64,000 nt of DNA from positions 42,493,513 to 42,557,512 of the forward strand of contig JAUPFT010000026.1 of the NCBI GenBank assembly GCA_036936625.1, written 5' to 3'. The notes below the pieces were generated by a model. The model did no database searches and was not told where the DNA came from. It saw only the letters and a list, made by a program, of their open reading frames with translations. Origin of the DNA: Parnassius smintheus behrii (taxonomy: Eukaryota; Arthropoda; Insecta; Lepidoptera; Papilionidae). Position numbers and translations under genes: made by a program. Shown piece by piece: positions 31,822 to 44,600 of this stretch. Position 1 is the stretch's first letter; the number at the start of each line of letters is the position of its first letter.

Positions 31822-34794
31822 ATGAATAAATACACAAACAGACGGCCCCCAGTCCCCGGCGGCCCCGCTATTCCTGGCTACGGCGGCGACCATGGTTACG
31901 GCGGGGCAGGGGGTGCTAAGAATCTCCGGTGGAGGTTCGGTTGCCACCTACGACGACTCGACCTGGCAACATATAACGCACGCACCCTGAGGACTGACGA
32001 GAAGATACTGGAGCTGGAAGAAGAGGTAGACAAGTTGCGCTGGCATATTATTGGATTATCCGAGGTCCGAAGAGAGGGGGAGGACACGGTAATCCTCGAG
32101 TCCGGCAACTTGTTCTATCACCGGGAGGGCGACCATCTGTCCCAAGGAGATGTCGGATTTATCGTCCACAAGTCTCTCGTCAACAACGTTGTAAAGATTG
32201 GGAGTGTGTCGACGAGGGTCGCGTACCTGATACTCAGAATCACCAAACGGTATTCGCTGAAGGTCATTCAGGTTTACGCACCAACCTCGGCACATCCCGA
32301 TGAGGAGGTGGAGGAAATGTATGAGGATATTTCCAGAGCCATACATTCCTCCAAAACCCACTACACGGTGTTGATGGGAGACTTCAACGCAAAACTAGGC
32401 ACAAGAGAAAGCGGTGAGCTGAAGGTAGGGAAATTTGGAGTAGGGCAACGGAACCGAAGGGGCCAGCAGCTGGCCGACTTTATGGAGAAAGAGGGACTCT
32501 TTATGATGAACTCTTTCTTCCAGAAGCAGCCCCACAGGAAGTGGACCTGGTCGAGCCCCGACGGTTCGACAAAAAATGAGATTGACTTCATTATGACGAC
32601 CAGACGCCAACTGTTCAGTGATGTCTCAGTGATCGCAAGGGTGAAAACTGGCAGCGATCACCGAATGGTTAGAGGCACACTGAACCTAAACGTTAAGTTG
32701 GAGAGGTCTCGTCTAATGAAGTCAACGCTCCGTCCCCCTCGTGCTCTAATCCAGAATCCCGAAACCTTTCAGCTCGAGTTACGTAACCGCTTCCAGTGCC
32801 TAGAAGATTGCAATGCAGTGGACGATGTGAACGACAAGCTCGTGGAAACTGTTCATGCGGTCGGAGCTAAGTTCTGCAAGACCCGCCGCAGAAGAACACA
32901 AAAACTCTCCGATCACACTCTTAATCTCATGGCTGTTAGACGGGAGATGAGGCTGCAATCGTCAACAGATTTGACAGCATACAGGCAACTGAACAGACAG
33001 ATCTCCAAATGCATGCGGCGAGACTTACGCAACTTTAATACTTCTCGTATTAAAGAAGCGATCGAGCGGAACCAGGGCTCCAAAGTCTTTGCCAGAGATC
33101 TGTCTGCCAGAAAGAGCCAACTGTCAAAGCTGAAGACTGAGTGTGGCAACATCGTTTCCGGGACACCTGAGATTCTGAGTGAGATTGAGAGGTTCTATGG
33201 GCAGCTGTACACATCATCGTTGGAGCCACACGCAAGTGTGAGTAACGATCCAAGAGCAAGTCTTATCCGACACTATTCCGATGATATCCCGGACGTCAGT
33301 CTGAGCGAGATTAGAATGGCTCTCCACCACCTTAAAAACGGCAAGGCCCCGGGCGAGGATGGAATTACAGCGGAGCTTCTGAAAGCGGGTGGAACACCGG
33401 TACTTGAAGTCCTTCAGAAGCTCTTCAATTCCGTCCTCCATGGTGGCACTACTCCAGAGGCGTGGAGCAGAAGTGCGGTGGTCTTGTTCTTTAAGAAGGG
33501 CGACAACGCTCTCTTAAAGAACTACAGACCGATTTCCCTTCTGAGCCGCGTCTACGTGCTGTTTTCGAGAGTCATTACGAATCGTCTCGCACGCAGACTC
33601 GACGACTTCCAGCCTCCCGAACAAGCCGGTTTCCGAAAAGGCTTCAGTACCATAGACCACATACATACCCTGCGGCAGATTGTACAGAAGACCGAAGAGT
33701 ACAATCTGCCACTTTGCCTGGCATATGTGGACTATGAGAAAGCCTTTGATTCCGTCGAAATTTGGGCGGTGCTACAGTCCCTTCAGCGGTGCCAAGTTGA
33801 CTGTCGGTACATCGAAGTGCTGAAGTGTTTGTACAGTAGGGCTACGATGGCTATCCGAGTACAGAACCAGAGTTCGAAACCTATCCAACTGCAGAGAGGT
33901 GTAAGACAGGGTGATGTTATATCCCCGAAACTCTTCACCGCTGCGTTGGAAGACGTTTTCAAGCTACTGGACTGGAAAGGATACGGTATTAACATCAATG
34001 GCGAGTACATCACTCACCTTCGATTTGCCGACGATATAGTCCTTATGGCAGAATCGCTGGAGGACTTAAGCATTATGCTCAATGACCTCAATAGTGCCTC
34101 CCAACGGATAGGGCTTAAGATGAATATGGACAAAACAAAGATCATGTTTAATGTCCATGTCACACCTGTGCCGGTAGTTGTTGGGAGCACTATGCTCGAA
34201 GTTGTTGACGAGTACGTTTACCTGGGACAAATAGTCCGACTAGGTAAGTCCAACTTCGACCGAGAGGTCAATCGACGGATTCAACTCGGCTGGGCAGCGT
34301 TCGGGAAATTACGACATATCTTTTCGTCAGGTATACCTCAATCTCTAAAAACTAGATTGTACAACCAGTACGTGTTGCCAGTGATGACTTACGGATCTGA
34401 GACGTGGTCCTTCACTGCTGGCCGTATGAGGACGCTTAAGGTCGCTCAGCGAGCTATGGAGAGGGCTATGCTCGGAGTTTCTCTGCGTGATAGACTCAGA
34501 AATGAGGATATCCGCAGTAAAACCAGAGTGACCGACATAGCCCAACGGATTAGTAAGCTGAAGTGGCAATGGGCCGGCCATATAGCTCGAAGAACCGATA
34601 ACCGATGGGGAAGAAAGGTTCTCGAGTGGCAGCCTCGTACCGGTAAGCGTAGTGTAGGGCGACCCCCCACTAGATGGAGTGACGACCTGGTAAGACATGC
34701 AGGAAGTCGATGGATGCAGGTGGCTCAGGACCGTGCTTTGTGGCATTACTTGGGGGAGGCCTATGTTCAGCAGTGGACTTGTGAAGGGCTGTAA
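31822..34794 (+). CDS. RTE-E polyprotein: endonuclease plus reverse transcriptase, intact
   Basis: Intact 990-codon frame. The Pro/Gly-rich N-terminus (about residues 1-45) precedes an AP-like endonuclease that starts LDLATYNARTLRTDEK and contains IIGLSEVRREG, VLMGDFNAKLG, EIDFIMTTRR and GSDHRMVRG (catalytic Asp-His). After a basic linker the RT has NGKAPGEDGITAELLK, NYRPISLLSRVYVLFSRVI, EQAGFRKGFSTIDHIHTLRQ, YVDYEKAFDSVEIW, QRGVRQGDVISPKLFTAALE and the active-site RFADDIVLMAE (near residue 735). The C-terminus has WQWAGHIARR and RPPTRWSDDLVRHAG. The frame, both target-site copies and the tail are intact, so this copy could have been a source element, although the nested RTE-D now splits its 5' UTR. 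Confidence 0.92.
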   Translation: MNKYTNRRPPVPGGPAIPGYGGDHGYGGAGGAKNLRWRFGCHLRRLDLATYNARTLRTDEKILELEEEVDKLRWHIIGLSEVRREGEDTVILESGNLFYHREGDHLSQGDVGFIVHKSLVNNVVKIGSVSTRVAYLILRITKRYSLKVIQVYAPTSAHPDEEVEEMYEDISRAIHSSKTHYTVLMGDFNAKLGTRESGELKVGKFGVGQRNRRGQQLADFMEKEGLFMMNSFFQKQPHRKWTWSSPDGSTKNEIDFIMTTRRQLFSDVSVIARVKTGSDHRMVRGTLNLNVKLERSRLMKSTLRPPRALIQNPETFQLELRNRFQCLEDCNAVDDVNDKLVETVHAVGAKFCKTRRRRTQKLSDHTLNLMAVRREMRLQSSTDLTAYRQLNRQISKCMRRDLRNFNTSRIKEAIERNQGSKVFARDLSARKSQLSKLKTECGNIVSGTPEILSEIERFYGQLYTSSLEPHASVSNDPRASLIRHYSDDIPDVSLSEIRMALHHLKNGKAPGEDGITAELLKAGGTPVLEVLQKLFNSVLHGGTTPEAWSRSAVVLFFKKGDNALLKNYRPISLLSRVYVLFSRVITNRLARRLDDFQPPEQAGFRKGFSTIDHIHTLRQIVQKTEEYNLPLCLAYVDYEKAFDSVEIWAVLQSLQRCQVDCRYIEVLKCLYSRATMAIRVQNQSSKPIQLQRGVRQGDVISPKLFTAALEDVFKLLDWKGYGININGEYITHLRFADDIVLMAESLEDLSIMLNDLNSASQRIGLKMNMDKTKIMFNVHVTPVPVVVGSTMLEVVDEYVYLGQIVRLGKSNFDREVNRRIQLGWAAFGKLRHIFSSGIPQSLKTRLYNQYVLPVMTYGSETWSFTAGRMRTLKVAQRAMERAMLGVSLRDRLRNEDIRSKTRVTDIAQRISKLKWQWAGHIARRTDNRWGRKVLEWQPRTGKRSVGRPPTRWSDDLVRHAGSRWMQVAQDRALWHYLGEAYVQQWTCEGL

Positions 34795-34869
34795 TGATGA
34801 TGATGATGATAGCAAACGCAGTTTTTTTTAAATATTTTTGGTTGTTGTCAGAAAGATGCTACTGCCTAC

Positions 34870-35085
34870 TTTGTAGAGAGGTAGGCCTCTAGTTTCATTA
34901 GGCACACCAGGCCAGAAGACCAAAATAAAATAGCAGTTTAATGCAACTGTGTGTAGTGAGTGATGAGATGAGAACCTGACAAGTGGAACGAGCTATTCCA
35001 TATTAGTCCTTAAGGATGAAAACAGTTGTGTATAGGCTTTCACTTACGATCAGGTGGGCTGTATATTCGTTTGTCACGCTTACAT
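34870..35085 (+). repeat. Dispersed repeat family A, degenerate
   Basis: Recognisable by AAAATAGCAGTTTAATGCAA, CGAGCTATTCCATATTAGTC and CAGGTGGGCTGTATATTCGT. The stretch 35086-35470 after it holds nothing I recognise. Confidence 0.55.
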
Positions 35086-35479
35086 AATATTAGAAATATG
35101 GCCAGTGCAGTTAATAGCCCCTAAATCATAAGTTCGCAGGCCCCAAATAGACGTGCAAGCGAATCTCAAATACGTTCAATTAATCATTCGCTACGGCGGG
35201 TGCTCGCAACAATTATGTAAATGTCACCGATACGAACCTCTGCGATTAACACTATGCAAGGCAATCAACAACGGTTAGAGTCCCGGTCGCGGTCCAATAC
35301 CTTGCGAAATAAAGATATAATACTATTGAGCAAAATCATGTTCCTTGCCTAACCCTTCTACGTCATCAGCCCCCGTGTTTCCTAGCAAGCTTCAGATTTT
35401 GAATTTTTTTTTAAGCAACATCAAGTATTTCGGAAAATTTACCGTTTTTATTGGCTCTCTTAGCTGCAGCAAGGGCTTT

Positions 35480-35668
35480 TCTTGCTTTCCAAGGCAAGGG
35501 GTTGAAACACTACCAAGTTAGTGACACCGGGCTACCAGTGAGAATTTCTTAACACTATAACTGATGAGAGCCCAACTAGAGATTCGAACATGAGACCAAA
35601 TATCACAATTCGAACATGAGTCAAAATCAGCAGCCGTGCTTACGGTCACTACACTAACAAGGCAGCGA
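35480..35668 (-). mobile_element. tRNA-derived SINE (family S1), degenerate, at the satellite border
   Basis: S1 blocks TTGCTTTCCAAGGCAAGGGG, TGAGAATTTCTTAACA and a head-like end GGTCACTACACTAACAAGGC. It contains a short duplication (AATCACA / ATTCGAACATGAG occurs twice). The satellite array starts three bases after it. Confidence 0.55.
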
Positions 35669-35670
35669 GA

Positions 35671-38600
35671 TATTATACGTTAGACGTATACGTAACGTTG
35701 CACCGCCATATAGCTGCCGTACGTCGTACTACTCAAATATTATACGTTAGACGTATACGTAACGTTGCACGGCCATATAGCTGCCTTACATCGTACTACT
35801 CAAATATTATACGTTAGACGTATACGTAACGTTGCACCGCCATATAGCTGCCGTACATCGTACTACTCAAATATTATACGTTAGACGTATACGTAACGTT
35901 GCACGGCCATATAGCTGCCTTACATCGTACTACTCAAATATTATACGTTAGACGTATACGTAACGTTGCACGGCCATATAGCTGCCTTACATCGTACTAC
36001 TCAAATATTATACGTTAGACGTATACGTAACGTTGCACCGCCATATAGCTGCCGTACATCGTACTACTCAAATAAAATACGTTAGACGTATACGTAACGT
36101 TGCACCGCCATATAGCTGCCGTACATCGTACTACTCAAATATTATACGTTAGACGTATACGTAACGTTGCACCGCCATATAGCTGCCGTACATCGTACTA
36201 CTCAAATATTATACGTTAGACTTATACGTAACGTTGCACGGCCATATAGCTGCCGTACATCGTACTACTCAAATATTATACGTTAGACGTATACGTAACG
36301 TTGCACCGCCATATAGCTGCCGTACATCGTACTACTCAAATATTATACGTTAGACGTATACGTAACGTTGCACCGCCATATAGCTGCCGTACATCGTACT
36401 ACTCAAATGTTATACGTTAGACTTATACGTAACGTTGCACGGCCATATAGCTGCCGTACATCGTACTACTCAAATATTATACGTTAGACGTATACGTAAC
36501 GTTGCACCGCCATATAGCTGCCGTACATCGTACTACTCAAATATTATACGTTAGACGTATACGTAACGTTGCACGGCCATATAGCTGCCTTACATCGTAC
36601 TACTCAAATATTATACGTTAGACGTATACGTAACGTTGCACCGCCATATAGCTGCCGTACATCGTACTACTCAAATATTATACGTTAGACTTATACGTAA
36701 CGTTGCACGGCCATATAGCTGCCGTACATCGTACTACTCAAATATTATACGTTAGACGTATACGTAACGTTGCACCGCCATATAGCTGCCGTACATCGTA
36801 CTACTCAAATATTATACGTTAGACGTATACGTAACGTTGCACGGCCATATAGCTGCCGTACATCGTACTACTCAAATATTATACGTTAGACGTATACGTA
36901 ACGTTGCACGGCCATATAGCTGCCTTACATCGTACTACTCAAATATTATACGTTAGACTTATACGTAACGTTGCACGGCCATATAGCTGCCGTACATCGT
37001 ACTACTCAAATATTATACGTTAGACGTATACGTAACGTTGCACCGCCATATAGCTGCCGTACATCGTACTACTCAAATATTATACGTTAGACGTATACGT
37101 AACGTTGCACCGCCATATAGCTGCCGTACATCGTACTACTCAAATATTATACGTTAGACTTATACGTAACGTTGCACGGCCATATAGCTGCCGTACATCG
37201 TAATACTCAAATATTATACGTTAGACGTATACGTAACGTTGCACCGCCATATAGCTGCCGTACATCGTACTACTCAAATATTATACGTTAGACGTATACG
37301 TAACGTTGCACCGCCATATAGCTGCCGTACATCGTACTACTCAAATATTATACGTTAGACTTATACGTAACGTTGCACGGCCATATAGCTGCCGTACATC
37401 GTACTACTCAAATATTATACGTTAGACGTATACGTAACGTTGCACCGCCATATAGCTGCCGTACATCGTACTACTCAAATATTATACGTTAGACGTATAC
37501 GTAACGTTGCACCGCCATATAGCTGCCGTACATCGTACTACTCAAATATTATACGTTAGACTTATACGTAACGTTGCACGGCCATATAGCTGCCGTACAT
37601 CGTACTACTCAAATATTATACGTTAGACGTATACGTAACGTTGCACCGCCATATAGCTGCCGTACATCGTACTACTCAAATATTATACGTTAGACTTATA
37701 CGTAACGTTGCACGGCCATATAGCTGCCGTACATCGTACTACTCAAATATTATACGTTAGACGTATACGTAACGTTGCACCGCCATATAGCTGCCGTACA
37801 TCGTACTACTCAAATATTATACGTTAGACGTGTACGTAACGTTGCACGGCCATATAGCTGCCTTACATCGTACTACTCAAATATTATACGTTAGACTTAT
37901 ACGTAACGTTGCACGGCCATATAGCTGCCGTACATCGTACTACTCAAATATTATACGTTAGACGTATACGTAACGTTGCACCGCCATATAGCTGCCGTAC
38001 ATCGTACTACTCAAATATTATACGTTAGACGTATACGTAACGTTGCACCGCCATATAGCTGCCGTACATCGTACTACTCAAATATTATACGTTAGACGTA
38101 TACGTAACGTTGCACGGCCATATAGCTGCCTTACATCGTACTACTCAAATATTATACGTTAGACTTATACGTAACGTTGCACGGCCATATAGCTGCCGTA
38201 CATCGTACTACTCAAATATTATACGTTAGACGTATACGTAACGTTGCACCGCCATATAGCTGCCGTACATCGTACTACTCAAATATTATACGTTAGACTT
38301 ATACGTAACGTTGCACGGCCATATAGCTGCCGTACATCGTACTACTCAAATATTATACGTTAGACGTATACGTAACGTTGCACCGCCATATAGCTGCCGT
38401 ACATCGTACTACTCAAATATTATACGTTAGACTTATACGTAACGTTGCACGGCCATATAGCTGCCGTACATCGTACTACTCAAATATTATACGTTAGACG
38501 TATACGTAACGTTGCACCGCCATATAGCTGCCGTACATCGTACTACTCAAATATTATACGTTAGACGTATACGTAACGTTGCACGGCCATATAGCTGCCT

Positions 38601-41600
38601 TACATCGTACTACTCAAATATTATACGTTAGACTTATACGTAACGTTGCACGGCCATATAGCTGCCGTACATCGTACTACTCAAATATTATACGTTAGAC
38701 GTATACGTAACGTTGCACCGCCATATAGCTGCCGTACATCGTACTACTCAAATATTATACGTTAGACGTATACGTAACGTTGCACCGCCATATAGCTGCC
38801 GTACATCGTACTACTCAAATATTATACGTTAGACGTATACGTAACGTTGCACGGCCATATAGCTGCCTTACATCGTACTACTCAAATATTATACGTTAGA
38901 CTTATACGTAACGTTGCACGGCCATATAGCTGCCGTACATCGTACTACTCAAATATTATACGTTAGACGTATACGTAACGTTGCACCGCCATATAGCTGC
39001 CGTACATCGTACTACTCAAATATTATACGTTAGACGTATACGTAACGTTGCACCGCCATATAGCTGCCGTACATCGTACTACTCAAATATTATACGTTAG
39101 ACGTATACGTAACGTTGCACGGCCATATAGCTGCCGTACATCGTACTACTCAAATATTATACGTTAGACGTATACGTAACGTTGCACGGCCATATAGCTG
39201 CCGTACATCGTACTACTCAAATATTATACGTTAGACGTATACGTAACGTTGCACCGCCATATAGCTGCCGTACATCGTACTACTCAAATATTATACGTTA
39301 GACGTATACGTCACGTTACACGGCCATATAGCTGCCTTACATCGTACTACTCAAATATTATACGTTAGACGTATACGTAACGTTGCACGGCCATATAGCT
39401 GCCGTACATCGTACTACTCAAATATTATACGTTAGACGTATACGTAACGTTGCACGGCCATATAGCTGCCGTACATCGTACTACTCAAATATTATACGTT
39501 AGACGTATACGTAACGTTGCACCGCCATATAGCTGCCGTACATCGTACTACTCAAATATTATACGTTAGACGTATACGTAACGTTGCACCGCCATATAGC
39601 TGCCGTACATCGTACTACTCAAATATTATACGTTAGACGTATACGTAACGTTGCACGGCCATATAGCTGCCTTACATCGTACTACTCAAATATTATACGT
39701 TAGACTTATACGTAACGTTGCACGGCCATATAGCTGCCGTACATCGTACTACTCAAATATTATACGTTAGACGTATACGTAACGTTGCACCGCCATATAG
39801 CTGCCGTACATCGTACTACTCAAATATTATACGTTAGACGTATACGTAACGTTGCACCGCCATATAGCTGCCGTACATCGTACTACTCAAATATTATACG
39901 TTAGACGTATACGTAACGTTGCACGGCCATATAGCTGCCTTACATCGTACTACTCTAATATTATACGTTAGACTTATACGTAACGTTGCACCGCCATATA
40001 GCTGCCGTACATCGTACTACTCAAATATTATACGTTAGACGTATACGTAACGTTGCACCGCCATATAGCTGCCGTACATCGTACTACTCAAATATTATAC
40101 GTTAGACGTATACGTAACGTTGCACCGCCATATAGCTGCCGTACATCGTACTACTCAAATATTATACGTTAGACGTATACGTAACGTTGCACGGCCATAT
40201 AGCTGCCTTACATCGTACTACTCAAATATTATACGTTAGACTTATACGTAACGTTGCACGGCCATATAGCTGCCGTACATCGTACTACTCAAATATTATA
40301 CGTTAGACGTATACGTAACGTTGCACGGCCATATAGCTGCCGTACATCGTACTACTCAAATATTATACGTTAGACGTATACGTAACGTTGCACCGCCATA
40401 TAGCTGCCGTACATCGTACTACTCAAATATTATACGTTAGACGTATACGTAACGTTGCACGGCCATATAGCTGCCGTACATCGTACTACTCAAATATTAT
40501 ACGTTAGACGTATACGTAACGTTGCACGGCCATATAGCTGCCGTACATCGTACTACTCAAATATTATACGTTAGACGTATACGTAACGTTGCACCGCCAT
40601 ATAGCTGCCGTACATCGTACTACTCAAATATTATACGTTAGACGTATACGTCACGTTACACGGCCATATAGCTGCCTTACATCGTACTACTCAAATATTA
40701 TACGTTAGACGTATACGTAACGTTGCACGGCCATATAGCTGCCGTACATCGTACTACTCAAATATTATACGTTAGACGTATACGTAACGTTGCACGGCCA
40801 TATAGCTGCCGTACATCGTACTACTCAAATATTATACGTTAGACGTATACGTAACGTTGCACCGCCATATAGCTGCCGTACATCGTACTACTCAAATATT
40901 ATACGTTAGACTTATACGTAACGTTGCACGGCCATATAGCTGCCGTACATCGTACTACTCAAATATTATACGTTAGACGTATACGTAACGTTGCACCGCC
41001 ATATAGCTGCCGTACATCGTACTACTCAAATATTATACGTTAGACGTATACGTAACGTTGCACCGCCATATAGCTGCCTTACATCGTACTACTCAAATAT
41101 TATACGTTAGACTTATACGTAACGTTGCACGGCCATATAGCTGCCGTACATCGTACTACTCAAATATTATACGTTAGACGTATACGTAACGTTGCACGGC
41201 CATATAGCTGCCTTACATCGTACTACTCAAATATTATACGTTAGACTTATACGTAACGTTGCACGGCCATATAGCTGCCGTACATCGTACTACTCAAATA
41301 TTATACGTTAGACGTATACGTAACGTTGCACCGCCATATAGCTGCCGTACATCGTACTACTCAAATATTATACGTTAGACGTATACGTAACGTTGCACCG
41401 CCATATAGCTGCCGTACATCGTACTACTCAAATATTATACGTTAGACTTATACGTAACGTTGCACGGCCATATAGCTGCCGTACATCGTACTACTCAAAT
41501 ATTATACGTTAGACGTATACGTAACGTTGCACCGCCATATAGCTGCCGTACATCGTACTACTCAAATATTATACGTTAGACGTATACGTAACGTTGCACC

Positions 41601-44600
41601 GCCATATAGCTGCCGTACATCGTACTACTCAAATATTATACGTTAGACGTATACGTAACGTTGCACGGCCATATAGCTGCCTTACATCGTACTACTCAAA
41701 TATTATACGTTAGACTTATACGTAACGTTGCACGGCCATATAGCTGCCGTACATCGTACTACTCAAATATTATACGTTAGACGTATACGTAACGTTGCAC
41801 CGCCATATAGCTGCCGTACATCGTACTACTCAAATATTATACGTTAGACGTATACGTAACGTTGCACCGCCATATAGCTGCCGTACATCGTACTACTCAA
41901 ATATTATACGTTAGACTTATACGTAACGTTGCACGGCCATATAGCTGCCGTACATCGTACTACTCAAATATTATACGTTAGACGTATACGTAACGTTGCA
42001 CCGCCATATAGCTGCCGTACATCGTACTACTCAAATATTATACGTTAGACTTATACGTAACGTTGCACGGCCATATAGCTGCCGTACATCGTACTACTCA
42101 AATATTATACGTTAGACGTATACGTAACGTTGCACCGCCATATAGCTGCCGTACATCGTACTACTCAAATATTATACGTTAGACGTATACGTAACGTTGC
42201 ACGGCCATATAGCTGCCTTACATCGTACTACTCAAATATTATACGTTAGACTTATACGTAACGTTGCACGGCCATATAGCTGCCGTACATCGTACTACTC
42301 AAATATTATACGTTAGACGTATACGTAACGTTGCACCGCCATATAGCTGCCGTACATCGTACTACTCAAATATTATACGTTAGACGTATACGTAACGTTG
42401 CACCGCCATATAGCTGCCGTACATCGTACTACTCAAATATTATACGTTAGACGTATACGTAACGTTGCACGGCCATATAGCTGCCTTACATCGTACTACT
42501 CAAATATTATACGTTAGACTTATACGTAACGTTGCACGGCCATATAGCTGCCGTACATCGTACTACTCAAATATTATACGTTAGACGTATACGTAACGTT
42601 GCACCGCCATATAGCTGCCGTACATCGTACTACTCAAATATTATACGTTAGACTTATACGTAACGTTGCACGGCCATATAGCTACCGTACATCGTACTAC
42701 TCAAATATTATACGTTAGACGTATACGTAACGTTGCACCGCCATATAGCTGCCGTACATCGTACTACTCAAATATTATACGTTAGACTTATACGTAACGT
42801 TGCACGGCCATATAGCTGCCGTACATCGTACTACTCAAATATTATACGTTAGACGTATACGTAACGTTGCACCGCCATATAGCTGCCGTACATCGTACTA
42901 CTCAAATATTATACGTTAGACTTATACGTAACGTTGCACGGCCATATAGCTGCCGTACATCGTACTACTCAAATATTATACGTTAGACGTATACGTAACG
43001 TTGCACGGCCATATAGCTGCCTTACATCGTACTACTCAAATATTATACGTTAGACTTATACGTAACGTTGCACGGCCATATAGCTGCCGTACATCGTACT
43101 ACTCAAATATTATACGTTAGACGTATACGTAACGTTGCACCGCCATATAGCTGCCGTACATCGTACTACTCAAATATTATACGTTAGACGTATACGTAAC
43201 GTTGCACCGCCATATAGCTGCCGTACATCGTACTACTCAAATATTATACGTTAGACGTATACGTCACGTTACACGGCCATATAGCTGCCTTACATCGTAC
43301 TACTCAAATATTATACGTTAGACGTATACGTAACGTTGCACGGCCATATAGCTGCCGTACATCGTACTACTCAAATATTATACGTTAGACGTATACGTAA
43401 CGTTGCACGGCCATATAGCTGCCGTACATCGTACTACTCAAATATTATACGTTAGACGTATACGTAACGTTGCACCGCCATATAGCTGCCGTACATCGTA
43501 CTACTCAAATATTATACGTTAGACGTATACGTAACGTTGCACCGCCATATAGCTGCCGTACATCGTACTACTCAAATATTATACGTTAGACGTATACGTA
43601 ACGTTGCACGGCCATATAGCTGCCTTACATCGTACTACTCAAATATTATACGTTAGACTTATACGTAACGTTGCACGGCCATATAGCTGCCGTACATCGT
43701 ACTACTCAAATATTATACGTTAGACTTATACGTCACGTTACACGGCCATATAGCTGCCTTACATCGTACTACTCAAATATTATACGTTAGACGTATACGT
43801 AACGTTGCACGGCCATATAGCTGCCGTACATCGTACTACTCAAATATTATACGTTAGACGTATACGTAACGTTGCACGGCCATATAGCTGCCGTACATCG
43901 TACTACTCAAATATTATACGTTAGACGTATACGTAACGTTGCACCGCCATATAGCTGCCGTACATCGTACTACTCAAATATTATACGTTAGACGTATACG
44001 TAACGTTGCACCGCCATATAGCTGCCGTACATCGTACTACTCAAATATTATACGTTAGACGTATACGTAACGTTGCACGGCCATATAGCTGCCTTACATC
44101 GTACTACTCAAATATTATACGTTAGACTTATACGTAACGTTGCACGGCCATATAGCTGCCGTACATCGTACTACTCAAATATTATACGTTAGACGTATAC
44201 GTAACGTTGCACCGCCATATAGCTGCCGTACATCGTACTACTCAAATATTATACGTTAGACTTATACGTAACGTTGCACGGCCATATAGCTGCCGTACAT
44301 CGTACTACTCAAATATTATACGTTAGACGTATACGTAACGTTGCACGGCCATATAGCTGCCTTACATCGTACTACTCAAATATTATACGTTAGACTTATA
44401 CGTAACGTTGCACGGCCATATAGCTGCCGTACATCGTACTACTCAAATATTATACGTTAGACGTATACGTAACGTTGCACCGCCATATAGCTGCCGTACA
44501 TCGTACTACTCAAATATTATACGTTAGACGTATACGTAACGTTGCACCGCCATATAGCTGCCGTACATCGTACTACTCAAATATTATACGTTAGACGTAT

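Larger units (their letters stand above)
29404..34809 (+). mobile_element. Full-length RTE-type LINE (RTE-E), split by a nested RTE
   Basis: Starts GCTTTTGCCGTGTAGTGGCG, has a 5' UTR in two parts (29404-29521 and 31750-31821), one long ORF (31822-34794) and a tail of ATG/GAT repeats at 34795-34809. The 13-bp target-site duplication TAGCAAACGCAGT is exact at 29391-29403 and 34810-34822. The 5' UTR is interrupted by a second RTE (29522-31734). Length without the insert is about 3.2 kb, normal for the RTE clade. The decayed copy at 60174-63066, which lacks the insert, confirms the empty site. Confidence 0.92.

Noticed and set aside
32056..34815. Minus-strand frames across RTE-E
   Set aside because: Antisense shadows of the 990-codon RTE polyprotein.
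35671..35740. Possible origin of the satellite from family A (shared TATAGCTGC-like text)
   Set aside because: The shared stretch is under ten bases and the rest of the monomer does not match, so chance is sufficient.
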